A DNA stretch of 64,000 bases, taken from positions 347,115 through 411,114 of the forward strand of contig NZ_JAJUWU010000001.1 in NCBI RefSeq assembly GCF_021390325.1. Direction: 5' to 3'. Both the position numbers and the translations under genes were made by a program. This stretch comes from Jiella avicenniae. GTDB taxonomy: Bacteria > Pseudomonadota > Alphaproteobacteria > Rhizobiales > Rhizobiaceae. The notes under the pieces are model-generated. The model saw nothing but the letters and a program-made list of their open reading frames with translations, had not been told where the DNA came from and made no database searches. Positions 52,157-61,833 of this stretch are shown here, in pieces; position 1 is the first letter of the stretch; every line of letters starts with the position of its first letter.

Positions 52157-53209
52157 TCACGCCTCGGCCTGATGCCTCTGCAGGGCATCGACGATTTCCT
52201 GCGGACCGATCTGGCCGAGGATCTTGCCGTTCTGGCTGACGACGACCGAGCCCCGGGCGCCGCTGACCGATTCCATGACGCGCTTCAGCGGCGTCGAGGG
52301 ATCGGCCATGGCGGCGACGTTGGCGGGGGCGGCGTCGTGGCGGTCGACGGGCTTCATCACGTCGCCGGCGGTCAGGACGTTGAGGGGGTTCATGTGGGCG
52401 ACGAAATCGGAGACGTAGTCGTCGGCGGGGCGCAGCACGATGTCCTGCGCCGTGCCGATCTGGACGATCCGGCCACCCTCCATGATGGCGATCCGATTGC
52501 CGATCTTGAAGGCCTCGTCGAGATCGTGGCTGACGAAGATGATGGTCTTCTTCAATTTCTGCTGGAGATCGATCATCTCGTCCTGGAGCCGGGTGCGGAT
52601 CAACGGGTCGAGGGCGGAGAACGGCTCGTCCATCAGCAGGATCGGCGCGTCGGTGGCGAAGGCGCGGGCGAGCCCGACCCGCTGCTGCATGCCGCCGGAG
52701 AGCTCGGAGACGCGCGAATGGGCCCAGTCCGCAAGGCCGACGAGTTCCAACTGATCGAGCGCGCGCTTGCGCCGAGCCGATTTCGATTCGCCGGCGAATT
52801 CCAGGCCGAGCGCGACGTTGTCGACCACCGAACGCCAGGGCAGCAGCGCGAACTGCTGGAACACCATCGCGACCTCGTGGCGGCGAAGCTCGCGCAGGCG
52901 CGCCGCGCCGCAGTCCTTCGGATCCACCGGATTGCGGCCCGTATCGATGACGACCCGGCCGCGGGCGACCGGGGCGAGCCCGTTGACGGCGCGGATGAGG
53001 GTCGACTTGCCCGATCCGGACAGGCCCATCAGGACGGCGATCTCGCCCTCCTTGACGTCGAGGGTGGCGTTGGTGACGCCGAGCGTTGCGCCGGTCTCCT
53101 CGCGGATTTCTCCCCGGTTCTTGCCGGCGTCGGCAAGGGCGAGCGCCTTGTCGCGGTTCCTGCCGAAGATGATCGAGACGTTTTCGAAGGCAACGACGGT
53201 CTTGCTCAT
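52157..53209 (-). CDS. choV: Choline ABC transporter ATPase ChoV
   Basis: A 350-residue ATPase. P-loop VLMGLSGSGKSTLIRAVNGL, signature ELSGGMQQRVGLARAFATDA, Walker B ILLMDEPFSALDPLIRTRLQ; the C-terminal part (KRVMESVSGARGSVVVSQNG, ILGQIGPQEIVDAL) is CBS-like, as in betaine/choline (ProV/ChoV) ATPases. It overlaps choW by 4 bp. Choline uptake feeds glycine betaine synthesis for osmotic protection or use as a carbon source. Confidence 0.92.
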   Translation of the reverse strand: MSKTVVAFENVSIIFGRNRDKALALADAGKNRGEIREETGATLGVTNATLDVKEGEIAVLMGLSGSGKSTLIRAVNGLAPVARGRVVIDTGRNPVDPKDCGAARLRELRRHEVAMVFQQFALLPWRSVVDNVALGLEFAGESKSARRKRALDQLELVGLADWAHSRVSELSGGMQQRVGLARAFATDAPILLMDEPFSALDPLIRTRLQDEMIDLQQKLKKTIIFVSHDLDEAFKIGNRIAIMEGGRIVQIGTAQDIVLRPADDYVSDFVAHMNPLNVLTAGDVMKPVDRHDAAPANVAAMADPSTPLKRVMESVSGARGSVVVSQNGKILGQIGPQEIVDALQRHQAEA

Positions 53210-54045
53210 CGACCCTTCTCCTCGATCCGGAAGAAGCGATCGAGGATGATCGCCAGAAGCACGATGGCAAGGCCGGATTCGAAGCCGTTGCCGACGTTGA
53301 TGGCGTTCAGCGCCCGAAGGACCGGGACGCCGAGACCGGGCGCGCCGACGAGGGCGGCGATGACCACCATGGAGAGGGACAGCATGATCGTCTGGGTGAG
53401 CCCGGCCATGATCTGCGGCAGGGCATAGGGAATCTCGACCTTGAACAGGCGCTGCATCGGCGTCGCGCCGAAGGCGTCACCGGCCTCGAGAAGCTGGGTC
53501 GGCGTCGAGGCGATGCCGAGCCGCGTCAGGCGGATCGAGGCGGGCAGCGAGAAGATCACCGTCGCGACGAGCCCGGGCACCATGCCGAGGCCGAAGAGGA
53601 TCAGCGCCGGGATCAGATAGACGAAGGTCGGGATCGTCTGCATCAGATCGAGGATCGGGCGCAGGATCACGTAGACCCAATCGCGCCGCGCGGCGGCGAT
53701 GCCGAGCGGCACGCCGATGATCATGCAGGTCGCCGTCGCCGCGATGACCAGCGCCAGCGTCTGGGTGGTGGCCTGCCAGAAGCCGAGATTGATGATGAGC
53801 AGGAAGCCGAGCAGCGTGAAGAGCACCGGGAAGATCGAGCGCCGGGCGAACCAGGCGATCAGGCAGAACGCGGCGATGACGACGAAGGGATGCGGCCAGG
53901 TCAGAACGAACAGGATGGCGTCGATCACCGCCTGGAGAAACGCGGTCAGCCCGTCGAAGACGGGGGTGAAATTCGCCGTCAGCCAGTCGACGAAATCCTC
54001 GGCGACGTCGCCGATCGGCAAGGGGTGGGCTTCAAGCCATTCCAC
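53206..54045 (-). CDS. choW: Choline ABC transporter permease ChoW
   Basis: A 279-residue permease with about six membrane segments. IPTFVYLIPALILFGLGMVP and the loop LTRLGIASTPTQLLEAGDAF with FGATPMQRLFKVEIPYALPQ, then MAGLTQTIMLSLSMVVIAAL, match the ProW/ChoW family. It is the middle gene of choX-choW-choV; 117 bp containing a strong GC-rich hairpin lie between it and choX. Confidence 0.92.
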   Translation of the reverse strand: MEWLEAHPLPIGDVAEDFVDWLTANFTPVFDGLTAFLQAVIDAILFVLTWPHPFVVIAAFCLIAWFARRSIFPVLFTLLGFLLIINLGFWQATTQTLALVIAATATCMIIGVPLGIAAARRDWVYVILRPILDLMQTIPTFVYLIPALILFGLGMVPGLVATVIFSLPASIRLTRLGIASTPTQLLEAGDAFGATPMQRLFKVEIPYALPQIMAGLTQTIMLSLSMVVIAALVGAPGLGVPVLRALNAINVGNGFESGLAIVLLAIILDRFFRIEEKGR

Positions 54046-54103
54046 GGACTACGACTTCCTCTCGAACTTACAGGGAGAAGGGGAGCGACGCCGGGGCGTC
54101 GAC

Positions 54104-54127
54104 GGGGACCGGCCGCCGGCCGGCCCC
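54104..54127 (-). promoter_or_regulatory. GC-rich hairpin between choX and choW
   Basis: GGGG and CCGGCC pair with GGCCGG and CCCC around a 3-base loop, with one bulged A. With no T-run, it is likely a leaky attenuator or mRNA stabiliser that keeps the binding protein gene more highly expressed than the permease genes. Confidence 0.5.
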
Positions 54128-54162
54128 TTGCTTGGTCGTGACCGGCCGAACGGCCGGCGATG

Positions 54163-55128
54163 TCAGGACGAGATGCCGAGCGATTCCTTGACCGCCGGCT
54201 CGGCCGGCTTGCCGTCCATCGTCTCGACGCCGTCGAGCCACTTCGTCAGCCGGTCCGGATTGGCCTTCAGCCATTCTGTGGCGGCTTCCTCGGGCTCCTT
54301 GCCGTCGTCCAGGATCTTGCCCATGATCTTGTTTTCCATGTCGAGATCGAAGGTCAGGTTCTGCAGGAGCTTGCCGACGTTCGGGCAGTCCTCGCCGTAG
54401 CCCTTGCGGGTGACGGTGTAGACGGTGGCGCCGCCGTAGTTCGGACCGAAGGTGTCGTCGCCGCCGGTGAGATATTCGAGGTCGTAGTTGGTGTTCATCG
54501 GGTGGGGCGCCCAGCCGAGGAAGACGATCGGCTTCTTCGAGCGCGTGGCACGGGCGACCTGGGACAGCATGCCCTGCTCGGAGGAGGCGACGAGTTCGAA
54601 GCCCTTGAGGTCGAACTGGTTCTTTTCGATCATGCCGATGACGAGGGCGTTGCCGTCGTTGCCCGGCTCGATGCCGTAGATCTTGCCGTTCAGCTGGTCG
54701 GCGAACTTGTGGATGTCGGCAAAGTCGTGCAGCCCCTCGTCATAGAGGTATTTCGGCACGGCGAGGGTGTATTTGGCGCCTTCGAGATTGGTCTGGACGC
54801 GCTCGATCGTCCCGGCGTCGACGTATTTCTTGATCGGCTCGGACTGCGCCGGCATCCAGTTGCCGAGGAAGACGTCGAGATTGTCGTCGGCGAGCGAGGC
54901 GAAGGTGACCGGCACCGAGAGGATCTTCACGTTCGGATCGTAGCCCATGCCGGCGAGCAGCTTGGACATCACCGCCGTTGTCGAGGTGATGTCGGTCCAG
55001 CCGACGTCGGAAAGGCGAACGGTCTTGCAGCTTTCCGCATCGGCTGCCGCGGCGTTCGAGGCGAAGGCAGGCAGCATCGTGAAAGAAGCTCCGACGATGA
55101 GGCCGAGAGCCTTCAGATTCCGTGTCAT
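54163..55128 (-). CDS. choX: Choline-binding protein ChoX
   Basis: A 321-residue periplasmic binding protein. The signal peptide ends near NAAAADAE. Aromatic ligand-box positions known from Sinorhizobium ChoX are visible: Trp in RLSDVGWTDITS, Trp in FLGNWMPAQSE, Trp in PIVFLGWAPHPMNTNYD. Two cysteines (SCKTV and EDCPN) correspond to its disulfide. It heads the choXWV operon; GGAGAA precedes the ATG. Confidence 0.93.
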   Translation of the reverse strand: MTRNLKALGLIVGASFTMLPAFASNAAAADAESCKTVRLSDVGWTDITSTTAVMSKLLAGMGYDPNVKILSVPVTFASLADDNLDVFLGNWMPAQSEPIKKYVDAGTIERVQTNLEGAKYTLAVPKYLYDEGLHDFADIHKFADQLNGKIYGIEPGNDGNALVIGMIEKNQFDLKGFELVASSEQGMLSQVARATRSKKPIVFLGWAPHPMNTNYDLEYLTGGDDTFGPNYGGATVYTVTRKGYGEDCPNVGKLLQNLTFDLDMENKIMGKILDDGKEPEEAATEWLKANPDRLTKWLDGVETMDGKPAEPAVKESLGISS

Positions 55129-55252
55129 ACGGTTCTCCTGTGTTGCTTGAAAGGATGGGTGGGCACCGGCGGCCGGCGCGATGAAGACGGGGGAATATCA
55201 CTCCGCAAGCGGTCGACGCGCAACAGCGGAAACCGCATTCGCCGCAAATAAT

Positions 55253-55801
55253 TCATTTGGGATGATCTAACCCTCGGTCCGAGGCCGGGGCCGCCCAGCC
55301 GTCGGGAAGCTCGGGATTGCGCGCATAGCCGGGTCCGATGGTGAGGGGTTGCAGCGGAACGACGCCATCGGAGATCTGCGAGGTCACGGTGAACTCGTCG
55401 TCGAAGAGGACGGTCCCGTCGCCGTTCTGGATGAGCCGGACCGAGACGTGATAGGGGCGCTGGGCCTCGATCCCGCGAAGCGGAGGCGATCGCAATCCGT
55501 AGCGCTTCGATCGCGGGGTCAGCTTCCGGGTGACGACGTGTGGCGGACCGCCGGAAGGATCCTCGAAGCGCGCCTCGATCCTCGAATAGTTCTTCACCGG
55601 CTTCTGAACGAGAGCGGTGAAGCCGTAATAGGCGTCCGCCACGCGGTAATTGAAGATGAATCCCGATCCGGCGATCTTCAGATAGGGTTTGTCGGCGACC
55701 TCCTCGCGCGTCAAAAGGCCGACCGCGAAAAGCACACCGGCCAGCGAGACGAGCCCGAAGACCACATTCTTGAAGCTGACATCACGCAGTCGAAAAACCA
55801 T
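55253..55801 (-). CDS. Membrane-anchored protein of unknown function
   Basis: A 182-residue protein with one N-terminal membrane helix (NVVFGLVSLAGVLFAVGLL) and a periplasmic beta-rich domain (YLKIAGSGFIFNYRVADAYY, PYHVSVRLIQNGDGTVLFDD). The ATG at 55801 is used because the upstream open frame has no matching features. The compact domain recalls small Ig-like export helpers, but no family is recognised. It is near the choline genes, though in a separate unit. Confidence 0.75.
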   Translation of the reverse strand: MVFRLRDVSFKNVVFGLVSLAGVLFAVGLLTREEVADKPYLKIAGSGFIFNYRVADAYYGFTALVQKPVKNYSRIEARFEDPSGGPPHVVTRKLTPRSKRYGLRSPPLRGIEAQRPYHVSVRLIQNGDGTVLFDDEFTVTSQISDGVVPLQPLTIGPGYARNPELPDGWAAPASDRGLDHPK

Positions 55802-55902
55802 GGCCGCCACGGGCAACGAAGTTGCCTGAAGATTGCACAGACACGATCGAAGCGCAATCGGTAGCCAGCGGGCGGGAAAGAGGCGGCCGGTCGTCGCGGC
55901 GG

Positions 55903-57141
55903 TCAGAAGTTCCAGCTCGAGGACAGGCGCAGGGTCTTCGGCCGGCCGTCGGCGATCGGTCGCGATTCCACGTCGACATCGAGCGCCCATTCGTCGAACA
56001 GCTTGACGCTCGTTCCGACGTCGAAGAGCAGGGTCTTCCCGGTCGAAACCGTTTCCGCGACAGCTTCCGCCGTGCCGCTGCCGGCGGGCGCGACCAAGGC
56101 AGCGGTGCGGTGATCGAGCGCGTAACCGATCTCGACGCCGGCCTTGGGTTCGACCGAGATCCAGTCGGGCAGCCGCCGCAGCGGCATCGACGCGTCGACA
56201 CCGATCGTGCCGTTGAGGCGCGTGGCATATCGGGAGGCGATCCGATAGTCGGCCTCTCCGATCCGCTGCCGGGTTTCCGAGAGCCGGACGATCTGACCCG
56301 TGGCCTTCAGAAAGGGCGAAACCTTCAGGCCACCGAGCCGCTCCAGGCGGCCGACCGAGACGGTGGCGAAGCCGCCGAGGCCGTCATGGCCCGTCGAGCC
56401 GGATAGGCTGCCGGAAGCGCCGACGACGCGGTCCGTGACGTTCAGCCTGGCGAGGCCGACCGCCGCCTCGGTGAAGGACGATTCGCTCGGATGGTAGGAA
56501 GCGTAGGCGGAGATGGAGCCCAGCGCCGCACGACCGCGGGTCCGTCCTTCGGATTCGATCGTGTCGCCGTTGGAGCCGCCGATCGCGACGCCCAGCGCCA
56601 GATCTGCGGCCATCCGGGCATCGAGGCCGGCGGAAAGATTGGTCTCGACCCGTTCGAAGTCCCGCCCCGAGGCGTCGGGGGCGTCTGTCGCCAGCGTCAA
56701 CGCGCCGCCGGTCCAGGCGCGGCCGGCATTGGCGCATCGGTCGCTCTTCGGCGTCGTCTGCAGCGTCTTCGAGCGGGAAGCAGCCTCGTCTTCCGCCAAC
56801 ATCAGGCGCTGCCACGCCTCGGTCGCGTCGGTCTGTCCGAGCGAAAGACGGACCGCCATCGGCCCGCAGGCATCACCCCGCAGGCCTTCCAGATGGGTCT
56901 TCAGATTGTCCGTCTGGCCGCCGGTCAGGCGCAGGGCCAGGTCGCTCTGCCGGGAGAGAGAGGCGACGGCGAAAGACCGCACGTCGGCATCGAGACCGTC
57001 GGCGTCGGCCCGATGGACGCCGAGAAGAGCGAGGGCGAGAAGGGCCGCGCCCGGCGGCAGGCGGAGGCCTCTGGCGCAGCGCCGGGCGTGCCTGCCGAGA
57101 TTTTCGGTCGCGCGTTTCTGCAGGACGGTGTCAGGCTGCAT
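55903..57141 (-). CDS. Autotransporter-type outer membrane beta-barrel protein
   Basis: A 412-residue exported protein. After a hydrophobic signal-like segment (PPGAALLALALLGVHRADA), about 130 residues of passenger-like sequence lead into a region with alternating aromatic and polar strands (ALGSISAYASYHPSESSFTE, GLGGFATVSVGRLERLGGLK) ending in SSSWNF. A final Phe with alternating residues is the BamA-recognised sequence of outer membrane proteins. The passenger is short with few repeats. The start at ATG 57141 gives a long, Arg-rich n-region; the frame opens further upstream. Confidence 0.78.
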   Translation of the reverse strand: MQPDTVLQKRATENLGRHARRCARGLRLPPGAALLALALLGVHRADADGLDADVRSFAVASLSRQSDLALRLTGGQTDNLKTHLEGLRGDACGPMAVRLSLGQTDATEAWQRLMLAEDEAASRSKTLQTTPKSDRCANAGRAWTGGALTLATDAPDASGRDFERVETNLSAGLDARMAADLALGVAIGGSNGDTIESEGRTRGRAALGSISAYASYHPSESSFTEAAVGLARLNVTDRVVGASGSLSGSTGHDGLGGFATVSVGRLERLGGLKVSPFLKATGQIVRLSETRQRIGEADYRIASRYATRLNGTIGVDASMPLRRLPDWISVEPKAGVEIGYALDHRTAALVAPAGSGTAEAVAETVSTGKTLLFDVGTSVKLFDEWALDVDVESRPIADGRPKTLRLSSSWNF

Positions 57142-57462
57142 GGTCCGCTCGTCTTCGCAGTTGCGATAGCAATCGCCCCGAAGGATACCTGCCAAGGTAA
57201 ACGAGAGGTTAATTTCGCTGCCGCTCACGCAGTCGTGCCCTCGTTTCGAGAGGGCGTTTTTCCGGGACATGCAGGCCGCAGCGGTCGGCAAGGCCCTTGT
57301 ATCAGGGGGCTTCGGAGCCTCCGCCTGGACGGAGCAGAGCAATTTCGGCGCCCCGGAATTCGCGCCGATTGGGTTTGCTGCGGTGCATCGGTGTCACGCC
57401 GGTCGCACGGCATTCCTGCCTGCCACCGCGTCACGGCTGCCGCGGCGCGCGGCCTTGCCGGC
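57142..57462. other. 321-bp intergenic region between the barrel protein and prs
   Basis: No gene, terminator with a T-run, or known operator recognised. The first 100 bp are less GC-rich than the neighbours and likely hold the promoter of the barrel protein gene. Confidence 0.45.
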
Positions 57463-58395
57463 TCAGTCGAAGAGGCTGGAAACCGACTCCTCCGACGCCG
57501 TGCGGGCGATCGCTTCGCCGAGCAGGTTGGCCGTCGTCACGACCCGGATGTTCTCGGCCTCTTCGATCGCCCTGGTCGGCTGGATCGAATCGGTGATCAC
57601 CAGTTCCTTCAGGCTGGAGGCGGCGATGCGCCGCACCGCGCCACCCGACAGGACGCCATGGGTGATGTAGGCCGAAGCGCTGGTGGCGCCCGCCTTCATC
57701 AGCGCATCGGCAGCGTTGCAGAGCGTGCCGCCGGAATCGATGATGTCGTCGATGAGGATGCAGTTGCGGCCGGTGACGTCGCCGATGATGTTCATCACCT
57801 CGGACTCGCCGGGCCGGTCGCGGCGCTTGTCGACGATGGCGAGCGGGGCGTCGAGCCGCTTGGCGAGGGCCCGTGCCCGGACCACGCCGCCGACGTCCGG
57901 CGAGACCACCATCAGGTTTTCGAGGTCCTGATGCTCCTTGATGTCGCGGGCGAGCAGCGGCACGGCGAAGAGATTGTCGGTGGGAATGTCGAAGAAGCCC
58001 TGGATCTGGCCGGCATGGAGATCGAGGGTCATCACCCGGTCGGCACCCGCCTCGGTGATCAGATTGGCCACCAGCTTCGCGGAGATCGGCGTGCGGCCGC
58101 CGGCCTTCCGGTCCTGCCGGGCATAGCCGAAATAGGGGAGCACCGCGGTGATGCGCCTCGCCGAAGCCCTGCGCATGGCGTCGATGATGATGAGGAGTTC
58201 CATCAGGTGGTCGTTGGCGGGAAACGACGTCGACTGGATGACGAAGACGTCCTCGCCGCGCACGTTCTCCTGGATCTCGACGAAGATCTCCTGATCGGCG
58301 AAGCGGCGAACCATCGCCTGGCCGAGCGGCAGTTCGAGATAGTCGCCGATCGATTCCGCCAGGGCGCGATTGGAGTTGCCGCTGAAGAGCTTCAT
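57463..58395 (-). CDS. prs: Ribose-phosphate pyrophosphokinase
   Basis: A 310-residue PRPP synthase, the standard length. ATP- and ribose-5-phosphate-binding signatures: [60 protein letters not shown] and the PRPP loop [20 protein letters not shown]. The ATG at 58395 gives the canonical start. It makes the activated ribose for purine, pyrimidine, His and Trp synthesis. It is a single-gene unit; 398 bp without a clear gene lie upstream. Confidence 0.97.
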   Translation of the reverse strand: MKLFSGNSNRALAESIGDYLELPLGQAMVRRFADQEIFVEIQENVRGEDVFVIQSTSFPANDHLMELLIIIDAMRRASARRITAVLPYFGYARQDRKAGGRTPISAKLVANLITEAGADRVMTLDLHAGQIQGFFDIPTDNLFAVPLLARDIKEHQDLENLMVVSPDVGGVVRARALAKRLDAPLAIVDKRRDRPGESEVMNIIGDVTGRNCILIDDIIDSGGTLCNAADALMKAGATSASAYITHGVLSGGAVRRIAASSLKELVITDSIQPTRAIEEAENIRVVTTANLLGEAIARTASEESVSSLFD

Positions 58396-58793
58396 CGCCC
58401 TCTTTCCGTTCGATCGCGAGGCGGAGAAATCTTTTTTGCGCAAGCTGCCATTCCTTCCGGGCCAGATCGCAGGCAAGCTGGTCGCCAACGCTTCGAGCGC
58501 CGCTCCCGCCTGCGGTCACGGACGCCGCCGAACTCGAATTTCGCGCTGCGCCGGCTTCGGCGAAGGGCGCGAACCTCAGGTCGGAATGGCGGGGCCGTCG
58601 CCGGATCCATCATCGCCCGATCTGCGGAAGGACGCTCTAGCACCCTTCGCCAAAACTTCAACCCGACTCGTGTGCGCTGCCGCATGATGGTGAACGAAGC
58701 GCGACGGTCGGCGTCGTTTTCCCTCGGCGCCTTTCGGGCCAGCGGATGCCGGGCCTCGGACGGCGTTTCGCGAGACGCATCACCGGGTTCGCG
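58396..58793. other. 398-bp region upstream of prs
   Basis: No convincing gene on either strand; short open frames are Arg-rich and lack ribosome sites. The prs promoter must be here, but no clear -35/-10 pair stands out. Confidence 0.45.
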
Positions 58794-59711
58794 TCAGCCG
58801 ACGTCGGCGTCCAGGCTGGCGGCCTGCCGGAACGTCTCCCGTGCGACCTTGCGGAGCGCGTCGAGATCGACCTGCGACCATGGGTCCGAATTCGTCCCGG
58901 CGACGCGCTCCTGCCCCTGGATGCGGCGGATGCGCTGGTCGTTTTCGTCCAGCACGTCCCAGACATAGACCAGCACGGTCTCGCCGCCATCGGTGAAGGC
59001 GGAGAAATAGCCCTTGAGGCGCAGCGGCGCGACCGGCCCGCTCGCCGGCCGAATCCGGACGCCGGCCTGCTGGGATTCCTCGGAGAGGGCGCGGGCGAGC
59101 AGTTCGGCCTCCCTTTGCGGCGCGCCGACGACGGGGAGGAACTGGACTTCGGTGCGGCCCGAGGCCGCCGATGGCTGGCGGGGGGCGCCGAGCGAGGCCT
59201 GCTGCCGCGGCGCCTCGTCGGCGACCGGGGAGGGCGGGGTCTCGTCCAGAGGCGCAACGGCCGATCCGTCGTCCACCGGCTCCGGCAGCGACGCGACCTC
59301 GGACTGCGCCGAAGGGGGCGGTGTATCCCGGGGAGAGCTTCGCGCCGGATAGCCGACCGGTTGCGGCCCGGTGTTCCAGCGCAGATTGGAGGACGAACTG
59401 GCAGTCGCCAACCGCTGCGAGGGCGGCGCCAGCGGGCTTCCCCGAACCGGGGAGGCGGGCGGCAGCGGCGCGGCTGCGACGTTTCCGGAGGGAGCCGCGG
59501 CGACCGGCGCCGCGTCGGCCAAGGCCGACGCGGAGGCGGGCGGTGCGCCGAGCGTCGACGTCGAGCCGATGTCGGCGGGCGGGATCGGGCCGTTCGGTCC
59601 CATGGCGATCGACAGGTCGGTGCCCGTGCAGCCCGACAGGGCGATGCCCATGCCCGCGGTCAACAGGGTGCCGCAGTGCAAGAGTCTTTCCGTCACCGGT
59701 TTCGTTGCCAC
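58794..59711 (-). CDS. Proline-rich lipoprotein of unknown function
   Basis: A 305-residue lipoprotein. The GTG start at 59711 has GGAAGGAGAT about 7 bases upstream; the ATG at 59759 lacks this. Lipobox IALSGC lies near residue 28. A long Ala/Pro/Ser-rich linker (about residues 40-185) leads to a compact C-terminal domain (VQFLPVVGAPQREAELLARA, LRLKGYFSAFTDGGETVLVY, VWDVLDENDQRIRR). The function is unknown; the layout suggests a tethered periplasmic sensor or structural protein. Confidence 0.8.
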   Translation of the reverse strand: MATKPVTERLLHCGTLLTAGMGIALSGCTGTDLSIAMGPNGPIPPADIGSTSTLGAPPASASALADAAPVAAAPSGNVAAAPLPPASPVRGSPLAPPSQRLATASSSSNLRWNTGPQPVGYPARSSPRDTPPPSAQSEVASLPEPVDDGSAVAPLDETPPSPVADEAPRQQASLGAPRQPSAASGRTEVQFLPVVGAPQREAELLARALSEESQQAGVRIRPASGPVAPLRLKGYFSAFTDGGETVLVYVWDVLDENDQRIRRIQGQERVAGTNSDPWSQVDLDALRKVARETFRQAASLDADVG

Positions 59712-59838
59712 GGGCGATCTCCTTCCGGCCGTGTTTCGGCATCGAAGCAGAGTCGACAATGCCGCCCGGGTCGGAAGAAAACGTTAAAGTCGTCGCTTTT
59801 CGCCGCGCCGCATCACGATGCCGGTTCCCGCGGTGATC

Positions 59839-60990
59839 TCAGGCGACCACCGAGAGGTCGAGCGACAGTCGGGAAAGCGGCTCGGGCTCGGTCTCGGTGG
59901 TGAGGTAGGTGCGGCCGAGGGTCATCGCCGTGCCGGTGTCGGAATCCATGATGATCATGTGGGCGAACAGCGTCATGTTCGGCTGGATCACCGCCGGGCT
60001 GCCGACATGGAACATCGGCGGATCCATCCATGACGGGGCGTAGCGGGCGCCGAGAGAATATCCGCAGGCCGAAAGCCGGTGGCGTGTCAGCTCATGCGCT
60101 TCCATCACCCCGGCATGGGCGTCGAAGACGTCGCCGAACGTATGGTCCGGCCGCATCACCGCCTCGACGGCGGCAAGCGCCTCGCGGGCTGCTGCATGCA
60201 GCTCGACATGCCGCTGGCTCGGCTCGCCGACGACGACGGTGCGCATCAGCGCCGCATGGTACTGCGCCTTCACGCCCGCCCATTCGAGGGTGAGCTGGTC
60301 GCTGGCCTCGAGCCTGCGGCGGCCGGACTTGTAGCGGCAGAGCAGGGCGTCGCGTCCCGAACCGACGATGAAGGGATTGGCCGGATAGTCGCCGCCCCGC
60401 CTCAGGACGTGGCCCTGCATGGCCGCCAGGATCTCCGCCTCGTCTGCGCCCGGCACGATCAGCGGGAGAGCCTCCTCGAAGGCCTCGTCGGCCAGGAGCG
60501 CGGCTTCGCGCACATGGGCGATCTCGGCCTCGCTCTTGACCGCACGCAGCATCGGCACGAGGTCGGAGGCGTCTTTCAAAGAGGCGAAGGAGCCGAGCCG
60601 CTCGTTGACGCCGAGGCCGGCCATGCCGGTCAGACCGTGGGTCAGCCACTCGACGCCGACGCGCATGCCGAGAAGACCCATGTCGTCGAGCATGTTGCGC
60701 AGTTCGATGACCGGATCGGCATTGCCGCGGTCGCGCCAGATGACGATCGCCTCGAGGATCGAGGTATGTCGGGCCTGCCTGAGATCGGCCGAGCGGGTCA
60801 GAAGCTGCATCTGGCCGTCGGCCGTCAGCACCAGGCATTGGAAGAAGCAGAAACCGAAGCTGTCGTAGCCGGTCAGCCAGTACATCGACTCCTGCGAGAA
60901 CAGCAGCATGGCGTCGAGCTTGCGGTTCGCCATTTCCGCGAGCGTGCGCTCGCGGCGCGTGTCGAATTCGGCGCGTTCGAAGTGGAGCAT
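59839..60990 (-). CDS. M24 (creatinase-fold) hydrolase-like protein
   Basis: A 383-residue protein with the creatinase N domain (LDAMLLFSQESMYWLTGYDS) and an M24 pita-bread C domain (IAHVREAALLADEAFEEALP). The usual metal ligands are changed: the DxG region reads LTLEWAGVKAQYHA, the next Asp is not present in ALMRTVVVG, and the GHGxG motif is GYSLGARYAPSW. This resembles non-metal members such as creatinase or ectoine hydrolase more than aminopeptidase P. The substrate is unknown. It is followed closely upstream by pgeF, midA and lgt. Confidence 0.87.
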   Translation of the reverse strand: MLHFERAEFDTRRERTLAEMANRKLDAMLLFSQESMYWLTGYDSFGFCFFQCLVLTADGQMQLLTRSADLRQARHTSILEAIVIWRDRGNADPVIELRNMLDDMGLLGMRVGVEWLTHGLTGMAGLGVNERLGSFASLKDASDLVPMLRAVKSEAEIAHVREAALLADEAFEEALPLIVPGADEAEILAAMQGHVLRRGGDYPANPFIVGSGRDALLCRYKSGRRRLEASDQLTLEWAGVKAQYHAALMRTVVVGEPSQRHVELHAAAREALAAVEAVMRPDHTFGDVFDAHAGVMEAHELTRHRLSACGYSLGARYAPSWMDPPMFHVGSPAVIQPNMTLFAHMIIMDSDTGTAMTLGRTYLTTETEPEPLSRLSLDLSVVA

Positions 60991-60996
60991 GTCGGT

Positions 60997-61800
60997 TCAG
61001 TCCCGCAATGCGATCGCCGCGAGCTGCCGTCCGTAATCGGGCTCGCCGCGATGGGTGGTGCGGCGGAAGGAATAGAAGTTGTCCGGCTCGCCATAGGTGC
61101 AGCGGCCGACGAGGCCGGCCTTTACACCCGCTGTTTCGAGACGCCGGACGATGAAGCCGGGAAGGTCGAACTGCCGCTTGTCCGGAGCCTTTCCCGGCTG
61201 GAAGAAGCGCTCGCGCTCCGGGTCGTCTTCGACGAAGGCGGCGACCATCTCGAGGCCGACCTCGTAGTTCGGCTGGGTGATGGTCGGGCCGAGGATCGCG
61301 GTGATCGAGCCGCGTCTGGCGCCCGCCTTTTCCATCGCGGCGATCGTCGCTTCCAGGACGCCGCCGAGCGCTCCGCGCCAGCCCGCATGGGCGGCCGCGA
61401 CGACGCCGTGGTCATGATCGGCGAAGAGCACCGGCCCGCAATCGGCGGTGACGACACCGACGCAAAGGCCGGGGGTGGCCGTGACGATGCCGTCGACGCG
61501 CGGACGCTCGCCGGAAAAGGGTGCCTCGACGATCACCGCCTCGGCGGAATGCACCTGCCAGGGCGTCGCCAGCCGGTCGGGCGCAAGGCCGAGCGTCGCC
61601 GTCGCCCGCGCCCGGTTCTCGGCAACGTGGGACGCCTCGTCCTTCGATCCGGCGCCGGCGTTGAGGCCGTCGTACAGCCCGGTCGAAACGCCGCCGCGGC
61701 GCGTGAAGAAGCCATGCGCGACCCTCTCGCCCGAAAGCTCGGGCGCGCGGATCACGTCGTCGTCCTTCAGCGCTCGGGCGCGTGTGGTGCTATCGGCCAT
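60997..61800 (-). CDS. pgeF: Purine nucleoside phosphorylase/polyphenol oxidase family (PgeF/YfiH)
   Basis: A 267-residue protein of the Cu-oxidase_4 family. Metal-binding motifs: TPWQVHSAEAVIVEAPFSGE (His), GVVTADCGPVLFADHDHGVV (Cys), AAAHAGWRGALGGVLEATIA (His). Family members act as purine nucleoside phosphorylases or help remove L-Ser from wrongly built peptidoglycan. It lies 34 bp after midA on the same strand, the midA-pgeF pairing being common in alphaproteobacteria. Confidence 0.92.
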   Translation of the reverse strand: MADSTTRARALKDDDVIRAPELSGERVAHGFFTRRGGVSTGLYDGLNAGAGSKDEASHVAENRARATATLGLAPDRLATPWQVHSAEAVIVEAPFSGERPRVDGIVTATPGLCVGVVTADCGPVLFADHDHGVVAAAHAGWRGALGGVLEATIAAMEKAGARRGSITAILGPTITQPNYEVGLEMVAAFVEDDPERERFFQPGKAPDKRQFDLPGFIVRRLETAGVKAGLVGRCTYGEPDNFYSFRRTTHRGEPDYGRQLAAIALRD

Positions 61801-61833
61801 GGGCGCGGATCGTGGTGGAGCTTCGAGGCGAAG

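Noticed and set aside
50027..53428. Very long open frame (1133 codons) on the plus strand antisense to prfC and choV
   Set aside because: It is fully antisense to two clear genes, with Asp/Arg/Ala-rich translation typical of the complementary frame of high-GC genes and no family motifs.
56491..58968. 825-codon plus-strand open frame across the barrel protein, prs and a lipoprotein
   Set aside because: Antisense to prs and two other genes, low-complexity composition, no recognisable domain.
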